Notes: generated by a model not told the origin, from the letters alone. Shown: positions 34,771 through 43,895, counted from the stretch's first letter. The stretch is DNA of 64,000 nucleotides from Psychromarinibacter sp048262455 (GCA_048262455.1 JBLXFD010000015.1:35366-99365); one strand, 5' to 3'. Numbers and translations: made by a program.

Positions 34771-35841
34771 TCACCGCGCCCGCCAGCGGTCCAGCGCGCT
34801 CACCACCAGCACCGCCACGACGATCCGCAGCAGGTGGTGGGCCGTCACGATCACCGGGCTTGCCTCGAGGCTCAGCGCGATCAGGGCCATCTCGGTCATG
34901 CCCCCCGGCGCGAAGCTGATGAACATCGTCTCGAACCCGCCGCGCACCAGCCCGTCCAGCACCACCGCCCACAGCCCGGCCATAGCCAGCATCCCGGCGA
35001 CGCAGACCGCCCCCAGCCACAGCCCGCGCAGCAGCGTGCGCCCATCGATCCCGGCGAACTGCGCCCCGAGACCCGCGCCGATCGCCAGCTGCGCCACGTT
35101 CAGCAGCCAGCCGGGGCTGTGCAGTTCCACCAGCCCCGTCACCTGCCCCAGCGCGCAGAGCACCAGCGGGCCCATCAGCATCCCCGCCGGCAGGCGCAGC
35201 ATCTCGCCCAGCACCGCACCGGCCAGCGACAGCGCCCCGATCAGCGCCAGGTCCGACCAGGCGGAGGGGCCGTTCTCCATGCTCACCCCGGCAGAGCTGC
35301 CCACGTTCTCGCCCCCCAGCACCCGGAACAGCAGCGGCACGGTGACCACCACCACGATGATCCGCAGGAAATGCTGGATCGTCATCAGCCGCACGTCCGC
35401 GCCGCGCTGCTCGCCCAGCGCCAGCGCCTCCATCAGGCCCCCCGGCAGGGCGCCGTAGGTGGCGGTGGGCCGGTCGTAGCCCCCCAGCCGCCGCAGCACC
35501 GCGTAGCCGTAGCCGTAGGCCAGCAGCACGAAGGGCACCACCGCCAGGAACGAGGGCCAGGAGGCGAGGATCAGCGCCGGCAGCTCCGGGGTAAAGCGAC
35601 TGCCGATCATCGTGCCGATGGTGGCGATGAAGAAGTGCCGGATCCGGCGCGGGTACTGCACCACGCGGCCGCGCCGGTTCCAGGCGATGGTATAGGCGGC
35701 GGACGCTGTCAGGCTGCCCAGCATCCAGGGCATCGGCAGCCCCGCCGCCGCGGCGCCAAGAGCGCCCAGCAGACCCAGCCCCAAGAGGGCGACAAGGTCC
35801 GCGACCTGTAGCTTGTTTACCATGTGTCGCAGTAACGCCAT
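34771..35841 (-). CDS. AbrB family membrane protein (COG3180-type)
   Basis: 356-residue inner-membrane protein with about ten helices and two similar halves, each with an LPxPWMLG / LPAGMLMGP-like loop. This family is often labelled AbrB duplication or ammonia monooxygenase regulator, but the sequence is that of a transporter-like membrane protein; no DNA-binding domain is seen. The start may be ATG 35841 (MALLRHMVN) or ATG 35823. It is the last gene of the minus-strand protocatechuate operon, 53 bases after the SMP-30 gene, and might transport a pathway acid; this is inference. Confidence 0.8.
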   Translation of the reverse strand: MALLRHMVNKLQVADLVALLGLGLLGALGAAAAGLPMPWMLGSLTASAAYTIAWNRRGRVVQYPRRIRHFFIATIGTMIGSRFTPELPALILASWPSFLAVVPFVLLAYGYGYAVLRRLGGYDRPTATYGALPGGLMEALALGEQRGADVRLMTIQHFLRIIVVVVTVPLLFRVLGGENVGSSAGVSMENGPSAWSDLALIGALSLAGAVLGEMLRLPAGMLMGPLVLCALGQVTGLVELHSPGWLLNVAQLAIGAGLGAQFAGIDGRTLLRGLWLGAVCVAGMLAMAGLWAVVLDGLVRGGFETMFISFAPGGMTEMALIALSLEASPVIVTAHHLLRIVVAVLVVSALDRWRAR

Positions 35842-35894
35842 CCCGCGCCGATGGTCCAGAGCGATTGCGCGCCCCGATCGCGCGACCCGCAGGC

Positions 35895-36830
35895 TCAGGC
35901 GTAAGGCGCGCCCTGCACCTTGACGTACAGCCCGTAAAGCGACCGGCTGGCGGCCATGAACAGCCGGGTGCGGTGCGGGCCGCCGAAACACAGGTTGGCG
36001 CAGCGCTCAGGCAGGTGGATCTGGCCGATGGCGGTGCCGTCGGGCGCGAAGACCCGCACCCCGTCCAGCCCCTCGCCCATGCCCCAGCCGGCCCAGAGGT
36101 TGCCCTGCATGTCACAGCGGAACCCGTCCGGCGTGCCCTTGGGCCCGGCATCCACGAACAGCCGCTTGTTCTCGACCCCGCGGCCGTCGGCGGTCACGTC
36201 GTAGACGTGGATCGCCCGCGGCTCTGACCGGGATTCCACGAGGTACAGCAGCCGCTCGTCCGGCGAGAAGGCCAGGCCGTTGGGCTGGTTGATCCCCTCC
36301 ACCAGCACGGTCATCTCGCCCGTCTCGCTGTCGACGCGGTAGACATTGGTGGGCAGCTCCTGCTCGGCCTTGCCGCCCTCGTAATGCGACAGGATGCCGA
36401 AGGAGGGGTCGGTGAACCAGATGCTGCCGTCGGACTTCACCACCACGTCGTTGGGAGAGTTCAGGCGCTTGCCCTGGTAGCGGTCGGCCAGCACCGTCAG
36501 GCTGCCGTCAAGCTCGGTCCGCACCACGTCGCGCGCGCCGTGCCGGCACGAGACCATGCGCCCCTGCCGGTCGCGGGTGCTGCCGTTGGTGAAGCCGCCG
36601 CGCCGCCAGACGCTGGTGGCTCCTGTCTCCTCGTCCCAGCGCATCACCCGGTCGTTGGGGATGTCGGACCACAGAACGCAGCGGTGATCGCCGAACCAGA
36701 CCGGCCCCTCGGACCAGCGGCAGCCCTCGGCCAGCCGCTCGACGCTGGCGTTCCAGACCACGAGGTCCGCGAAGCGCGGGTCGAGGATCTCGATCGAGGG
36801 GTCGGGATAGCGTTCGGAGGGGGTCCACAT
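35895..36830 (-). CDS. SMP-30/gluconolactonase family lactonase
   Basis: Six-bladed beta-propeller hydrolase of 311 residues. Family marks are EGPVWFGDHRCVLWSDIPNDRV near residue 41 (metal-ligand Glu), NSPNDVVVKSDGSIWFTDP (central Asn/Asp) and NGLAFSPDE. It hydrolyses lactones of sugar acids or of aromatic-pathway compounds. Its place in the protocatechuate operon suggests a role with a lactone intermediate such as 2-pyrone-4,6-dicarboxylate, or with a different lactone feeding in. The next gene upstream starts 68 bases away. Confidence 0.85.
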   Translation of the reverse strand: MWTPSERYPDPSIEILDPRFADLVVWNASVERLAEGCRWSEGPVWFGDHRCVLWSDIPNDRVMRWDEETGATSVWRRGGFTNGSTRDRQGRMVSCRHGARDVVRTELDGSLTVLADRYQGKRLNSPNDVVVKSDGSIWFTDPSFGILSHYEGGKAEQELPTNVYRVDSETGEMTVLVEGINQPNGLAFSPDERLLYLVESRSEPRAIHVYDVTADGRGVENKRLFVDAGPKGTPDGFRCDMQGNLWAGWGMGEGLDGVRVFAPDGTAIGQIHLPERCANLCFGGPHRTRLFMAASRSLYGLYVKVQGAPYA

Positions 36831-36897
36831 GGCAGGCGCCTTCAGCTGTTTGCAAGGTGCCGCGACCCTACCGGCACCGGCGGCGAAGGCAATGCCC

Positions 36898-37599
36898 TCA
36901 GCCGCCGAAGTGCCGCGCCAGCCAGTCCCGCATCGCCGCCGCCACCGCGCCCGGCCGTTCCAGCGGCAGGAAGTGCCCGGCCCCCGGCACCGTCACCAAG
37001 GTGCTCTCGCCCCCCGCCGCCAGCGCCGCGATCTGCTCGTGCTGCGAGGGCGGGCTCCAGCGGTCGGTCTCGCCCACCAGCAGCAGCAGCGGGCAGCGCA
37101 GGTCGCCAAGGTGCGCGCCGGCGTCCGGCCGGCCCATCAGCGCCCGGATCTGCGTCTCGTGCAGTTCCGGCCCCGCCGCCAGCACCATGTCCCGCAGGTC
37201 GTCCATCAGCGCCGCGTCCTCGTGGCGCGAGGCATCCACCATGGGCGGCAGCCAGTCCTCCACCAGCCCCGCCATGTCCCGGTGCCCCAGCGCGATCTTC
37301 GCCTCGCGCTTTTCCGCCTCGCCGGGCGCCAGCGGGTGGTGCCCGGTATCCGCCAGCACCAGCCCGGCGATCCGCTGCGGCGCCTGCCGCGCCATCTCCA
37401 TCGCCACGCGCCCGCCCATGGAATGGCCCACCGGCACCAGCGGCCCTTCGGCCAGCGCCAGCGCCTCCCGCGCCATCGCCTCGATGCTCGGGGCGCGCAT
37501 GCCCTCCGCCAGCACGTGATCGCCCCCCAGCGCCCCGGCCACCGGCCGCCAGACCCGCGCGTCCGAGACCAGCCCGGGGATGTAGACCAGCGTGCTCAT
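36898..37599 (-). CDS. Alpha/beta hydrolase
   Basis: 233-residue hydrolase beginning with the oxyanion-region motif VYIPGLVSD and carrying the nucleophile elbow GHSMGG near residue 75. The acid and histidine (GAGHFLPLE) are at the C-terminal end. The start overlaps ligI by ATGA, so it belongs to the protocatechuate operon. The lack of a lid domain insert and the short length fit a small esterase or lactonase. The substrate is not known; it may release an aromatic acid from an ester. Confidence 0.8.
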   Translation of the reverse strand: MSTLVYIPGLVSDARVWRPVAGALGGDHVLAEGMRAPSIEAMAREALALAEGPLVPVGHSMGGRVAMEMARQAPQRIAGLVLADTGHHPLAPGEAEKREAKIALGHRDMAGLVEDWLPPMVDASRHEDAALMDDLRDMVLAAGPELHETQIRALMGRPDAGAHLGDLRCPLLLLVGETDRWSPPSQHEQIAALAAGGESTLVTVPGAGHFLPLERPGAVAAAMRDWLARHFGG

Positions 37600-38483
37600 C
37601 GGTCCCAGTAAAGCCGCATGGGGTTGTCCACCAGCAGCTTGCGCTGCAGCTCCGGCGTCGTCGCGATGCGCGGGATGTAATCCACCAGCGCGCCGTCGTC
37701 GGGCATGTGCGACTTCATGTTGGGATGCGGCCAGTCGGTGCCCCAGAGCACCCGGTCCGGAAACCGCTCCACCAGGTGGCGGGCGAAGGGCACCACGTCG
37801 TCGTAGGGGGGTCCTTGCGTGCTCAGCCGCTCGGGGCAGGTCACCTTGGTCCAGATGTTCGGCGTGCTCTCCATCAGCGCCACGAAGCGGGCGAAGTCGG
37901 GATGGTCCACCCCCTTGTCCACGTCGGGCCGCCCCATGTGATCGACCACGATGATGCCGGGCAGCTGCTTCAGGAAAGGCTCCAGCTCACCCAGGTCCTG
38001 CGCTTCGAAGTAGACCACGGTGGACCAGCCGAATTCGCGGATCTTCTCGCCGATCCCCAGGAAGACCTCCTTCGGAGTCGCGTCCACCAGCCGCTTGACG
38101 AAGTTGAAGCGCACGCCGCGCACCCCGGCCTCGTGCATTTCGGCCAGTTCCTCGCGGGTGATGTCCGGCCCCACGCTCGCCACGCCCCGCGCCAGGTCCC
38201 CGGCGGCGCGGCAGGCATCCACCAGCGCGCGGTTGTCGCGGCCATGGCAGGTGGCCTGCACGATCACGCTGCGGCTGAAGCCAAGGAAGTCGCGCAGCGC
38301 GAACAGCTTGTCCTTGCCCGCGTCGCAGGGAGTGTACTTGCGCTCCGGCGCGAAGGGAAAGACGTCGCGCGGGCCGAAGACGTGGCAATGCGCGTCCACC
38401 GCCCCCTCGGGCAGCACAAAGTCGGGCTTCTTCGGATCCGGGTGGAAGTCCAGCCAGTCGGGGTCCGTCACCTGCTCGTTCAT
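37596..38483 (-). CDS. ligI: 2-pyrone-4,6-dicarboxylate hydrolase (LigI)
   Basis: Metal-independent or single-metal amidohydrolase-fold enzyme of 295 residues. It opens 2-pyrone-4,6-dicarboxylate to 4-oxalomesaconate in the protocatechuate 4,5-cleavage pathway. The AHCHVFG motif is at about residues 30-36; the conserved WGTDWPHPN (Asp) is near the C-terminus. Length and operon context match Sphingobium LigI. The start overlaps the galD stop by ATGA and its own stop overlaps the hydrolase gene. Confidence 0.92.
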   Translation of the reverse strand: MNEQVTDPDWLDFHPDPKKPDFVLPEGAVDAHCHVFGPRDVFPFAPERKYTPCDAGKDKLFALRDFLGFSRSVIVQATCHGRDNRALVDACRAAGDLARGVASVGPDITREELAEMHEAGVRGVRFNFVKRLVDATPKEVFLGIGEKIREFGWSTVVYFEAQDLGELEPFLKQLPGIIVVDHMGRPDVDKGVDHPDFARFVALMESTPNIWTKVTCPERLSTQGPPYDDVVPFARHLVERFPDRVLWGTDWPHPNMKSHMPDDGALVDYIPRIATTPELQRKLLVDNPMRLYWDR

Positions 38484-39535
38484 GGGAATACCTCTCCGTC
38501 CATCAGTTTGCGCGCGGTGCGCAGGATCGCGGCAGAGATGACCTCGCCCGCCTCGTCCAGCCGCGCCACCACCGTCATCTCGCCCGAGGGATGCTCCACC
38601 GCCAGCGCCCGCTCGCGCCCCTCGCCGCGCGCGGCAAGGCCGTGGGCGGGGGTGCCCGCGATCAGGCAGGCGGTCGCGACAGAGACCGCCCCCAGCACCC
38701 CGATCGTCTTGTGGCAGCGGTGCGGGATGAAGGTGCGCGTGCCGATCGCGCCGCCGCCGCGCGGGGCGCTGACCATGGTCATCTTGGGCACCGACTTGTC
38801 AGCCACGTCCCCGAGGTTCATCAGCGGCCCGCAGGCCAGCCGGATCGCCTCCAGCCGCGCCCGCAGGGCCGCGTCCGCCTCCAGCGCCTCGGGGCTTTCC
38901 TCGCCGGTGATCCCCATGTCCGAGGCCCGCAGCACCACGCAGGGCATGCCGTTGTCGATCATGCAGACCTCGATGCCCTCGACCACGTCGCAGGCGTTCC
39001 CGGTGGGCAGCAGCGCCCCGCAGGAGGATCCGGCGGTGTCCTTGAACTCGCAGGGCACCGGCGCCGCGCCCCCCGGCACGCCGTCGATCCGCGCGGTCCC
39101 GTCGTAGCTGACCCGACCGCCGGGGGTCTGCACCCGCTCGACCGCCACCTGCCCGGTGTTCTCCATGTAGACCGCCACCTCGGTCTCGCCGTCCCGCGCC
39201 GTCACCAGCCCGCGCTCGATCGCGAAGGGGCCGACCCCGGCCAGCATGTTGCCGCAGTTCTGCGCGTCGGTGACGATGGGCCGGTCCACGAAGACCTGCA
39301 GGAACAGGTAGTCCACGTCCACGCCCGGCCGCTCCGACCGCTTCACCACCGCCACCTTCGAGGTCAGCGGGTCCGCGCCCCCCATCCCGTCGATCTGCCG
39401 CAGGTCGGGCGAGCCCATCACCCGCAACAGCAGCGCATCCCGCGCCGCCGGGTCCGCCGGCAGGTCACCGGCAAGGAAATACCCCCCCTTCGAGGTCCCG
39501 CCGCGCATCCACATGCACCGAACGCCATCCGTCAT
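38480..39535 (-). CDS. galD: 4-oxalomesaconate tautomerase (GalD/PrpF family)
   Basis: 351-residue enzyme of the PrpF/DAP-epimerase fold. It tautomerises the keto/enol forms of 4-oxalomesaconate between LigI and GalB in protocatechuate and gallate degradation. Family marks are CMWMRGGTSKGGYFL at the N-terminus and the two half-domain cysteines/serines in NCGNMLAGVGPFA and GSSCGALLPTGN. ATG 39535 is the family-like start. A strong hairpin of repeat family 2 lies just upstream at 39552-39632, so read-through from ligK may be reduced. Confidence 0.88.
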   Translation of the reverse strand: MTDGVRCMWMRGGTSKGGYFLAGDLPADPAARDALLLRVMGSPDLRQIDGMGGADPLTSKVAVVKRSERPGVDVDYLFLQVFVDRPIVTDAQNCGNMLAGVGPFAIERGLVTARDGETEVAVYMENTGQVAVERVQTPGGRVSYDGTARIDGVPGGAAPVPCEFKDTAGSSCGALLPTGNACDVVEGIEVCMIDNGMPCVVLRASDMGITGEESPEALEADAALRARLEAIRLACGPLMNLGDVADKSVPKMTMVSAPRGGGAIGTRTFIPHRCHKTIGVLGAVSVATACLIAGTPAHGLAARGEGRERALAVEHPSGEMTVVARLDEAGEVISAAILRTARKLMDGEVFP

Positions 39536-39551
39536 CGCGCAGCCCCCTGCC

Positions 39552-39632
39552 CCTTCTTCTGGTTCCAAATATCCCGGGGAGGTCCGGAGGGGCAGCGCCC
39601 CTCCGGCGGATCGCCGCGCCGCAGGCGCGGCG
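39552..39632 (+). repeat. Dispersed intergenic repeat family 2, copy 1
   Basis: Begins CTTCTTCTGGTTCCAAATAT, then CCCGGGGAGGTCCGG and a perfect 10-bp hairpin GGGGC-AGC-GCCCC with flanks, followed by a second perfect hairpin CGCCGCGCC-GCA-GGCGCGGCG. Similar units occur at 56697-56778 (inverted) and 59942-60025. It is located between ligK and galD. Confidence 0.75.
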
Positions 39633-39637
39633 AGACC

Positions 39638-40330
39638 TCAGAGATACTTCAACCCCTTCTCCGCCAGCCGCTCGCGCATGCCGTAGATGTCCAGCCCCAG
39701 CTCGCCGGCCTCGAAGCGCGCCCGCTTGTCGCCCTCGTTCGCCTCGCGCGCCCGGGCCTTCTCCAGCACGGCCGCCGCCTCGGCCCGGCGCACAACGCAG
39801 ACGCCGTCGTCATCGGCCACCACCACGTCGCCGGGGTTCACCAGCTCGCCCGCGCAGACCACCGGCACGTTGACCGAGCCCAGCGTCTCCTTGATCGTGC
39901 CCTGGGCGCAGACCGCCTTGGACCAGACCGGGAAACCCATCTCGGTCAGGTCGCGCACATCGCGCACCCCGGCGTCGATCACCAGCCCGCGGCAGCCGCG
40001 CACCTTGGCGGAAGTGGCCAGCAGGTCGCCGAAATAGCCGGCTTCCGAGGGGGTGGTGGTGCCCAGCAGCAGGATGTCCCCCTCCTGCAACTGCTCGATC
40101 GCCACGTGGATCATCCAGTTGTCGCAGGGCGGCGCGAGGATCGTGACCGCCGATCCCGCCACCCGCGCGCCGGGGTAGATCGGGCGCATGTAGCTGGCCA
40201 GCAGCCCCTTGCGCCCCTGCGCCTCGTGAACGGTGGCCACGCCGCAGGCGGCCAGCCCCTCGATCACATCCGCATCCGCGCGCTCCACCTCCCGGACGAC
40301 GACGCCCGCGGTTCCCGGCTGATGGGTCAT
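39638..40330 (-). CDS. ligK: 4-carboxy-4-hydroxy-2-oxoadipate aldolase (LigK/HMG-CHA aldolase)
   Basis: RraA-fold class II aldolase of 230 residues. It cleaves 4-carboxy-4-hydroxy-2-oxoadipate to pyruvate and oxaloacetate, the last step of the protocatechuate 4,5-cleavage pathway. The catalytic region GDLLATSAKVRGCRGLVIDAGVRD (conserved Arg and Asp, metal site) and the N-terminal TVHEAQGR are as in the family. It is preceded by galB (ATGA overlap) and followed by a repeat-family hairpin before galD. Confidence 0.92.
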   Translation of the reverse strand: MTHQPGTAGVVVREVERADADVIEGLAACGVATVHEAQGRKGLLASYMRPIYPGARVAGSAVTILAPPCDNWMIHVAIEQLQEGDILLLGTTTPSEAGYFGDLLATSAKVRGCRGLVIDAGVRDVRDLTEMGFPVWSKAVCAQGTIKETLGSVNVPVVCAGELVNPGDVVVADDDGVCVVRRAEAAAVLEKARAREANEGDKRARFEAGELGLDIYGMRERLAEKGLKYL

Positions 40331-41064
40331 GACAGTTCGTCCACCGTGCGCGGGAACACCGTCTGGAAGCCCTCGGCATAGCGGCAATCGCGCCCGCCCG
40401 CCTGGCCGCCGGAGTTGCGGCGGAAGTGGTTGCCGCGGTTTTGCGCGACGTTCTCGTAGAAGTGCCACAGGTGCTCCTGCCCCTGCATGCACTGGATCGC
40501 CGCCCACTTCTTGTCCCACACCGGGGTGATGTCGAGGAAGACGTCGGGCTTCCATTCCATCTGCTCGGTCTGGTGCGGCTCAAACAGGTAGAGCTGCGGC
40601 GCGCCCAGCACCTTCTGGCCGGGGTTGTGGCCCCAGGCCTGCGCCACCATCCGCGCCTCCAGCGCGAAGTCCGTGGTGCGCATGTGGTCGGTGTTGTAGG
40701 GGTCCCACTTGGAGTGGCTCATCATCCAGCCGGGCTGCACCTCGCGCAGAATGTCGACCATCTGCTCCATGGTCTCGCGGCCGAGGTCCAGCGGGTAATC
40801 GCCCCGGTCGAGGAAACGGATGTCCTTCACCCCCAGCGCGGCGGCGGCGTTCTCTGCCTCCTCGCGGCGGCCGGCCTTCACCCGCTCCAGCGTCATGCCC
40901 TCCTGCTTCCACAGCTTGGCGCTTTCGCCGCGCTCGCCGTAGGACAGGCAGACCACGGTCACCTCCCATCCCATCTGCTGGTGCAGCGCGATGGCGCCGC
41001 CGGCGCGCCAGACGAAGTCGGCGGAATGGGCGCTGATCACCAGCGCTGTCTTGTTCTGGGCCAT
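40327..41064 (-). CDS. galB: 4-oxalomesaconate hydratase, PIG-L-type (GalB)
   Basis: Zinc hydrolase-fold enzyme of the PIG-L/LmbE family, 245 residues, used here as a hydratase turning 4-oxalomesaconate into 4-carboxy-4-hydroxy-2-oxoadipate, as GalB does in Pseudomonas. The metal motif is SAHSADFVWRAGG (a variant of AHPDD) near residue 11, and there is a second histidine region in SHSKWDPYNTDHMR. It stands first in the operon. GGAGGA lies 7 bases upstream of the ATG. It replaces LigJ, which is a different fold in Sphingobium. Confidence 0.85.
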   Translation of the reverse strand: MAQNKTALVISAHSADFVWRAGGAIALHQQMGWEVTVVCLSYGERGESAKLWKQEGMTLERVKAGRREEAENAAAALGVKDIRFLDRGDYPLDLGRETMEQMVDILREVQPGWMMSHSKWDPYNTDHMRTTDFALEARMVAQAWGHNPGQKVLGAPQLYLFEPHQTEQMEWKPDVFLDITPVWDKKWAAIQCMQGQEHLWHFYENVAQNRGNHFRRNSGGQAGGRDCRYAEGFQTVFPRTVDELS

Positions 41065-41212
41065 GGAGAGTCCTCCCCGGATCTGCTGGTTACGCGGCAT
41101 CCATGGCGCAGCCCCCGCCGATTGCCTATTCCGAATGTCGTCCCTACGATAAGTTTTGTCTATACCCCTGCCGGAAGCTCCACCGGAAGCCTCACCGAAA
41201 GCCCCCTCTCCC
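41065..41212. promoter_or_regulatory. Divergent control region of galB operon and LysR gene
   Basis: 148 bases between the two starts. It contains ATT-N10-AAT (41121-41136), a T-N11-A LysR-type site, with the short inverted repeat ATTC-C-GAAT inside. A related ATTCCAAT occurs upstream of ligA (42469-42476). This would allow the LysR protein to control both wings; inference. Confidence 0.45.
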
Positions 41213-42445
41213 GTGACCGCCGACTTCCCCAACATCCGCCACATGCGCGTCTTCGCCGAGGCGCTGCGCGCCGGCTCCGTCTCGATCGCGGCGGCGCGCT
41301 GCCACCTGTCGCAGCCGGCGGCGACGCAGGGCATCTCGGGGCTGGAGCGCAGCCTCGGCACCCCCCTGCTGGTGCGCCGCACGCGCGAGCTGGCGCCGAC
41401 CCCCGCAGGCGCGCTCTTCGCCCGGCGGGTCGAGGCGGCGCTGGAGCACCTGGCCCGCGGCGCCCGGGCGGCGGCGCGGGCGGGCCGGGCCGAGGCGCGG
41501 CACGGCGGGTTCGAGCGGCTGCTGACGGCGGCGCAGCTGCGGGCGCTGATCGCGGTGGCCAACAGCGGCAGCTTCACCCTTGCGGCGCGGGAGCTGGGGG
41601 TGGCGCAGCCCACCGTCCACCGCGCCGCCCGCACGCTGGAGGCGCTGGCGGGCACGGCGCTGTTCACCGCCACCGCGGTGGGGGTGGAGCTGACGGGGGC
41701 CGCGCAGGGGCTGGGGCTGGGGGCCAAGCTGGCGCAGGCCGAGATCCGCCAAGGCATGGACGAGATCGCCCGCGCCACCGGCGCCGGCGACGGCAGCTTC
41801 ACCCTCGGCAGCCTGCCGCTGGCCCGCACCGCCATCGTTCCGCGCGCGGTGGACGCGGCGGTGCGGGCGCGGCCGGGGATGCAGATCCGGGTGCTGGACG
41901 GGCGCTACCCGCTGCTGCTGCGGGCCCTGCGCGAGGGGGACATCGACTGCCTGATCGGCGCCCTGCGCGACCCGGTGCCCGCCGAGGACGTGGTGCAGGA
42001 GCCGCTGTTCAACGACGAGCTGGCGATCGTCGCCCACCCCTCGCACCCGCTGTTCGGCCGCCCCGCCCCTACGGTCGAGGACACCTTGGCCTACCCCTGG
42101 GTCGCCCCGCCCCGCGACACCCCCGCCGGCAGCTACCTTTACGAGACGCTGCGCATCCACGAGCGGCCGGTGACGCCGGTGCGCGTGGTCTCCTCCTCGC
42201 TGGTGTTCCTGCGCGGGCTGCTGGCCGAGGGGCCCTACGTGTCGATCATCTCGCGCCTGCAGATCGCGCGCGAGCAGGCCACCGGCGCCATCGCGCCGCT
42301 GCCGATCCCGCTGGAAGGCTCGGCCCGCAGCATCGGGCTGACCTACCGCCGGGGCTGGCGGCCCACCGGCGGGCAGGCCGAGGTGATGGACCGCCTGCGC
42401 CGGGTCTGCGGCGCCGTCGCGCGCGGCGGCAAAGCGGGCGTCTAG
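41213..42445 (+). CDS. LysR-family regulator with two N-terminal HTH domains
   Basis: About 410 residues, longer than the usual 300. Residues 8-67 form a LysR HTH (SVSIAAARCHLSQPAATQGI) and residues 105-163 a second one (SGSFTLAARELGVAQPTVHR). The LysR substrate-binding fold follows (about 195-400). The linker is alanine-arginine rich. Start unclear: GTG 41213 gives the family-like TADFPNIRHMRVF beginning; TTG 41156 adds 19 residues; neither has a clear ribosome binding site. It lies between galB and ligA, so it most likely regulates both operons in response to a pathway acid. Confidence 0.85.
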   Translation: MTADFPNIRHMRVFAEALRAGSVSIAAARCHLSQPAATQGISGLERSLGTPLLVRRTRELAPTPAGALFARRVEAALEHLARGARAAARAGRAEARHGGFERLLTAAQLRALIAVANSGSFTLAARELGVAQPTVHRAARTLEALAGTALFTATAVGVELTGAAQGLGLGAKLAQAEIRQGMDEIARATGAGDGSFTLGSLPLARTAIVPRAVDAAVRARPGMQIRVLDGRYPLLLRALREGDIDCLIGALRDPVPAEDVVQEPLFNDELAIVAHPSHPLFGRPAPTVEDTLAYPWVAPPRDTPAGSYLYETLRIHERPVTPVRVVSSSLVFLRGLLAEGPYVSIISRLQIAREQATGAIAPLPIPLEGSARSIGLTYRRGWRPTGGQAEVMDRLRRVCGAVARGGKAGV

Positions 42446-42629
42446 CCAAAACCAATATCGCCCGGCGCATTCCAATTCCCCATTTGCACGCTCCGGTGCT
42501 AGAGCCGGGGCAAGTGACCGGCAGGGCCGCCGCGCTTGTATGGCGGCCCGATTGCGACACATAAGGTTCATCGGCCCCGGCCCGGCGCATCGCCGCCCGG
42601 CGCCACCGGCCAAACCATGGGAGGCACCG
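42446..42629 (+). promoter_or_regulatory. Promoter region of ligABC
   Basis: 184 bases between the LysR stop and ligA. It carries GCGCATTCCAATTCCCC (from 42465), sharing ATTCC-AAT with the galB-side region. No consensus -35/-10 pair is obvious and no terminator hairpin is seen after the LysR gene. Confidence 0.4.
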
Positions 42630-43025
42630 ATGCCCGAGAAGGATTACGAAGACATCCCCGGCACCTTCGTGTTCGACGCGGACCGCTCGCGCGAAGGTTA
42701 TCATCTGAACATGTTCTGCATCTCGCTGGGCAAGCAGACCGGCCGCGACGGCTATACCGCGGACCCCGAGGCCTACCTGTCGAAGTACCCGATGACCGAG
42801 GAACAGAAGCAGGCGGTGCGCGACCAGGACTGGAACCGCATGCTCGAGCTGGGCGGCAACATCTACTACACCGCCAAGCTGGCCGCCTACCACGGCATCA
42901 ACTTCCAGGAACTGGCCGGGCTGATGACCGGGATGGGCCGCGACGAATACCGCAAGATGATGCTGGAAGGCGGCCGCTCGATCGAGGGCAACCGCTACGC
43001 ATCCGAATGGAAGGACAAGAACTGA
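42630..43025 (+). CDS. ligA: Protocatechuate 4,5-dioxygenase alpha subunit (LigA)
   Basis: 131-residue small helical subunit of the heterodimeric ring-cleavage dioxygenase. It covers the active site of LigB. Family marks are IPGTFVFDADRSREGYHLNMFC, MTEEQKQAVRDQDWNRMLELGGN and the C-terminal GRSIEGNRYASEW. ATG 42630 is chosen because GGGAGG lies 5 bases upstream. The stop overlaps the ligB start as TGATG. Confidence 0.95.
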   Translation: MPEKDYEDIPGTFVFDADRSREGYHLNMFCISLGKQTGRDGYTADPEAYLSKYPMTEEQKQAVRDQDWNRMLELGGNIYYTAKLAAYHGINFQELAGLMTGMGRDEYRKMMLEGGRSIEGNRYASEWKDKN

Positions 43026-43879
43026 TGGCCCGTATCACCGCAGGCGTGGGGGTTTCCCACGTGCCCGCCATCGGCGTGGCGATGGACACCAAGATCACCG
43101 ACCAGCCCTACTGGCAGCCGGTGTTCAAGGGCTTCGAATTCTCCCGCCAGTGGATGAAGGAGAACAAGCCCGACGTGATCTTCCTGGTCTACAACGACCA
43201 CTGCACCGCCTTCGACGCCTCGTGCATCCCCACCTTCGCCCTGGGCGCGGCGGCGGAATTCGCGCCGGCCGACGAGGGCTGGGGCGCGCGCCCGGTGCCG
43301 GTGGTCAAGAACCACCCCAAGCTGGCCAGCCACATCGCCCAGTCGCTGATCCTGGACGAGTTCGACCTGACCATCATGAACGACATGGACGTGGACCACG
43401 GCCTGACCGTGCCGCTGTCGGTGATGTTCGGCGATGTCGGGCCCGACGAGGAATGGCCCTGCCAGGTGATCCCGCTGGCGGTGAACGTGGTGCAGTACCC
43501 CGCCCCCACCGGCAACCGCTGCTTCCAGCTGGGCAAGGCGGTGCGCCGCGCCGTGGAAAGCTACCCCGAGGACCTGAACGTCATGATCTTCGGCACCGGC
43601 GGCATGAGCCACCAGCTGCAGTACAAGCGCGCCGGCCTGATCAATGCCGAGTGGGACAAGCGATTCCTCGACCTGATGACCGAGGACCCGGTCTTCGCCA
43701 GCAAGATCCCGCACGTGGAATACCTGCGCGAGGCTGGATCGGAAGGGGTCGAGATGGTGATGTGGCACGTGATGCGCGGCGCCCTGAACGACAAGGTGCG
43801 CGAGGTGCACCGGCACTACCACGTGCCCGCCTCGAACACCGCCGTGGGGCACATCATCCTCGAGAACGAAGCAGCCTGA
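43025..43879 (+). CDS. ligB: Protocatechuate 4,5-dioxygenase beta subunit (LigB)
   Basis: Catalytic subunit of 284 residues, class III extradiol dioxygenase with non-haem Fe(II). It cleaves protocatechuate between carbons 4 and 5 to 4-carboxy-2-hydroxymuconate 6-semialdehyde. Iron ligands are His12 (SHVPAIG) and His59 (VYNDHCTAF), with a C-terminal Glu near residue 240 (GSEGVEMVMW) completing the facial triad; the catalytic His is in GTGGMSHQL. The length matches Sphingobium LigB. Coupled to ligA by TGATG. Confidence 0.95.
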   Translation: MARITAGVGVSHVPAIGVAMDTKITDQPYWQPVFKGFEFSRQWMKENKPDVIFLVYNDHCTAFDASCIPTFALGAAAEFAPADEGWGARPVPVVKNHPKLASHIAQSLILDEFDLTIMNDMDVDHGLTVPLSVMFGDVGPDEEWPCQVIPLAVNVVQYPAPTGNRCFQLGKAVRRAVESYPEDLNVMIFGTGGMSHQLQYKRAGLINAEWDKRFLDLMTEDPVFASKIPHVEYLREAGSEGVEMVMWHVMRGALNDKVREVHRHYHVPASNTAVGHIILENEAA

Positions 43880-43895
43880 ACCGGGAGAGAACGAC

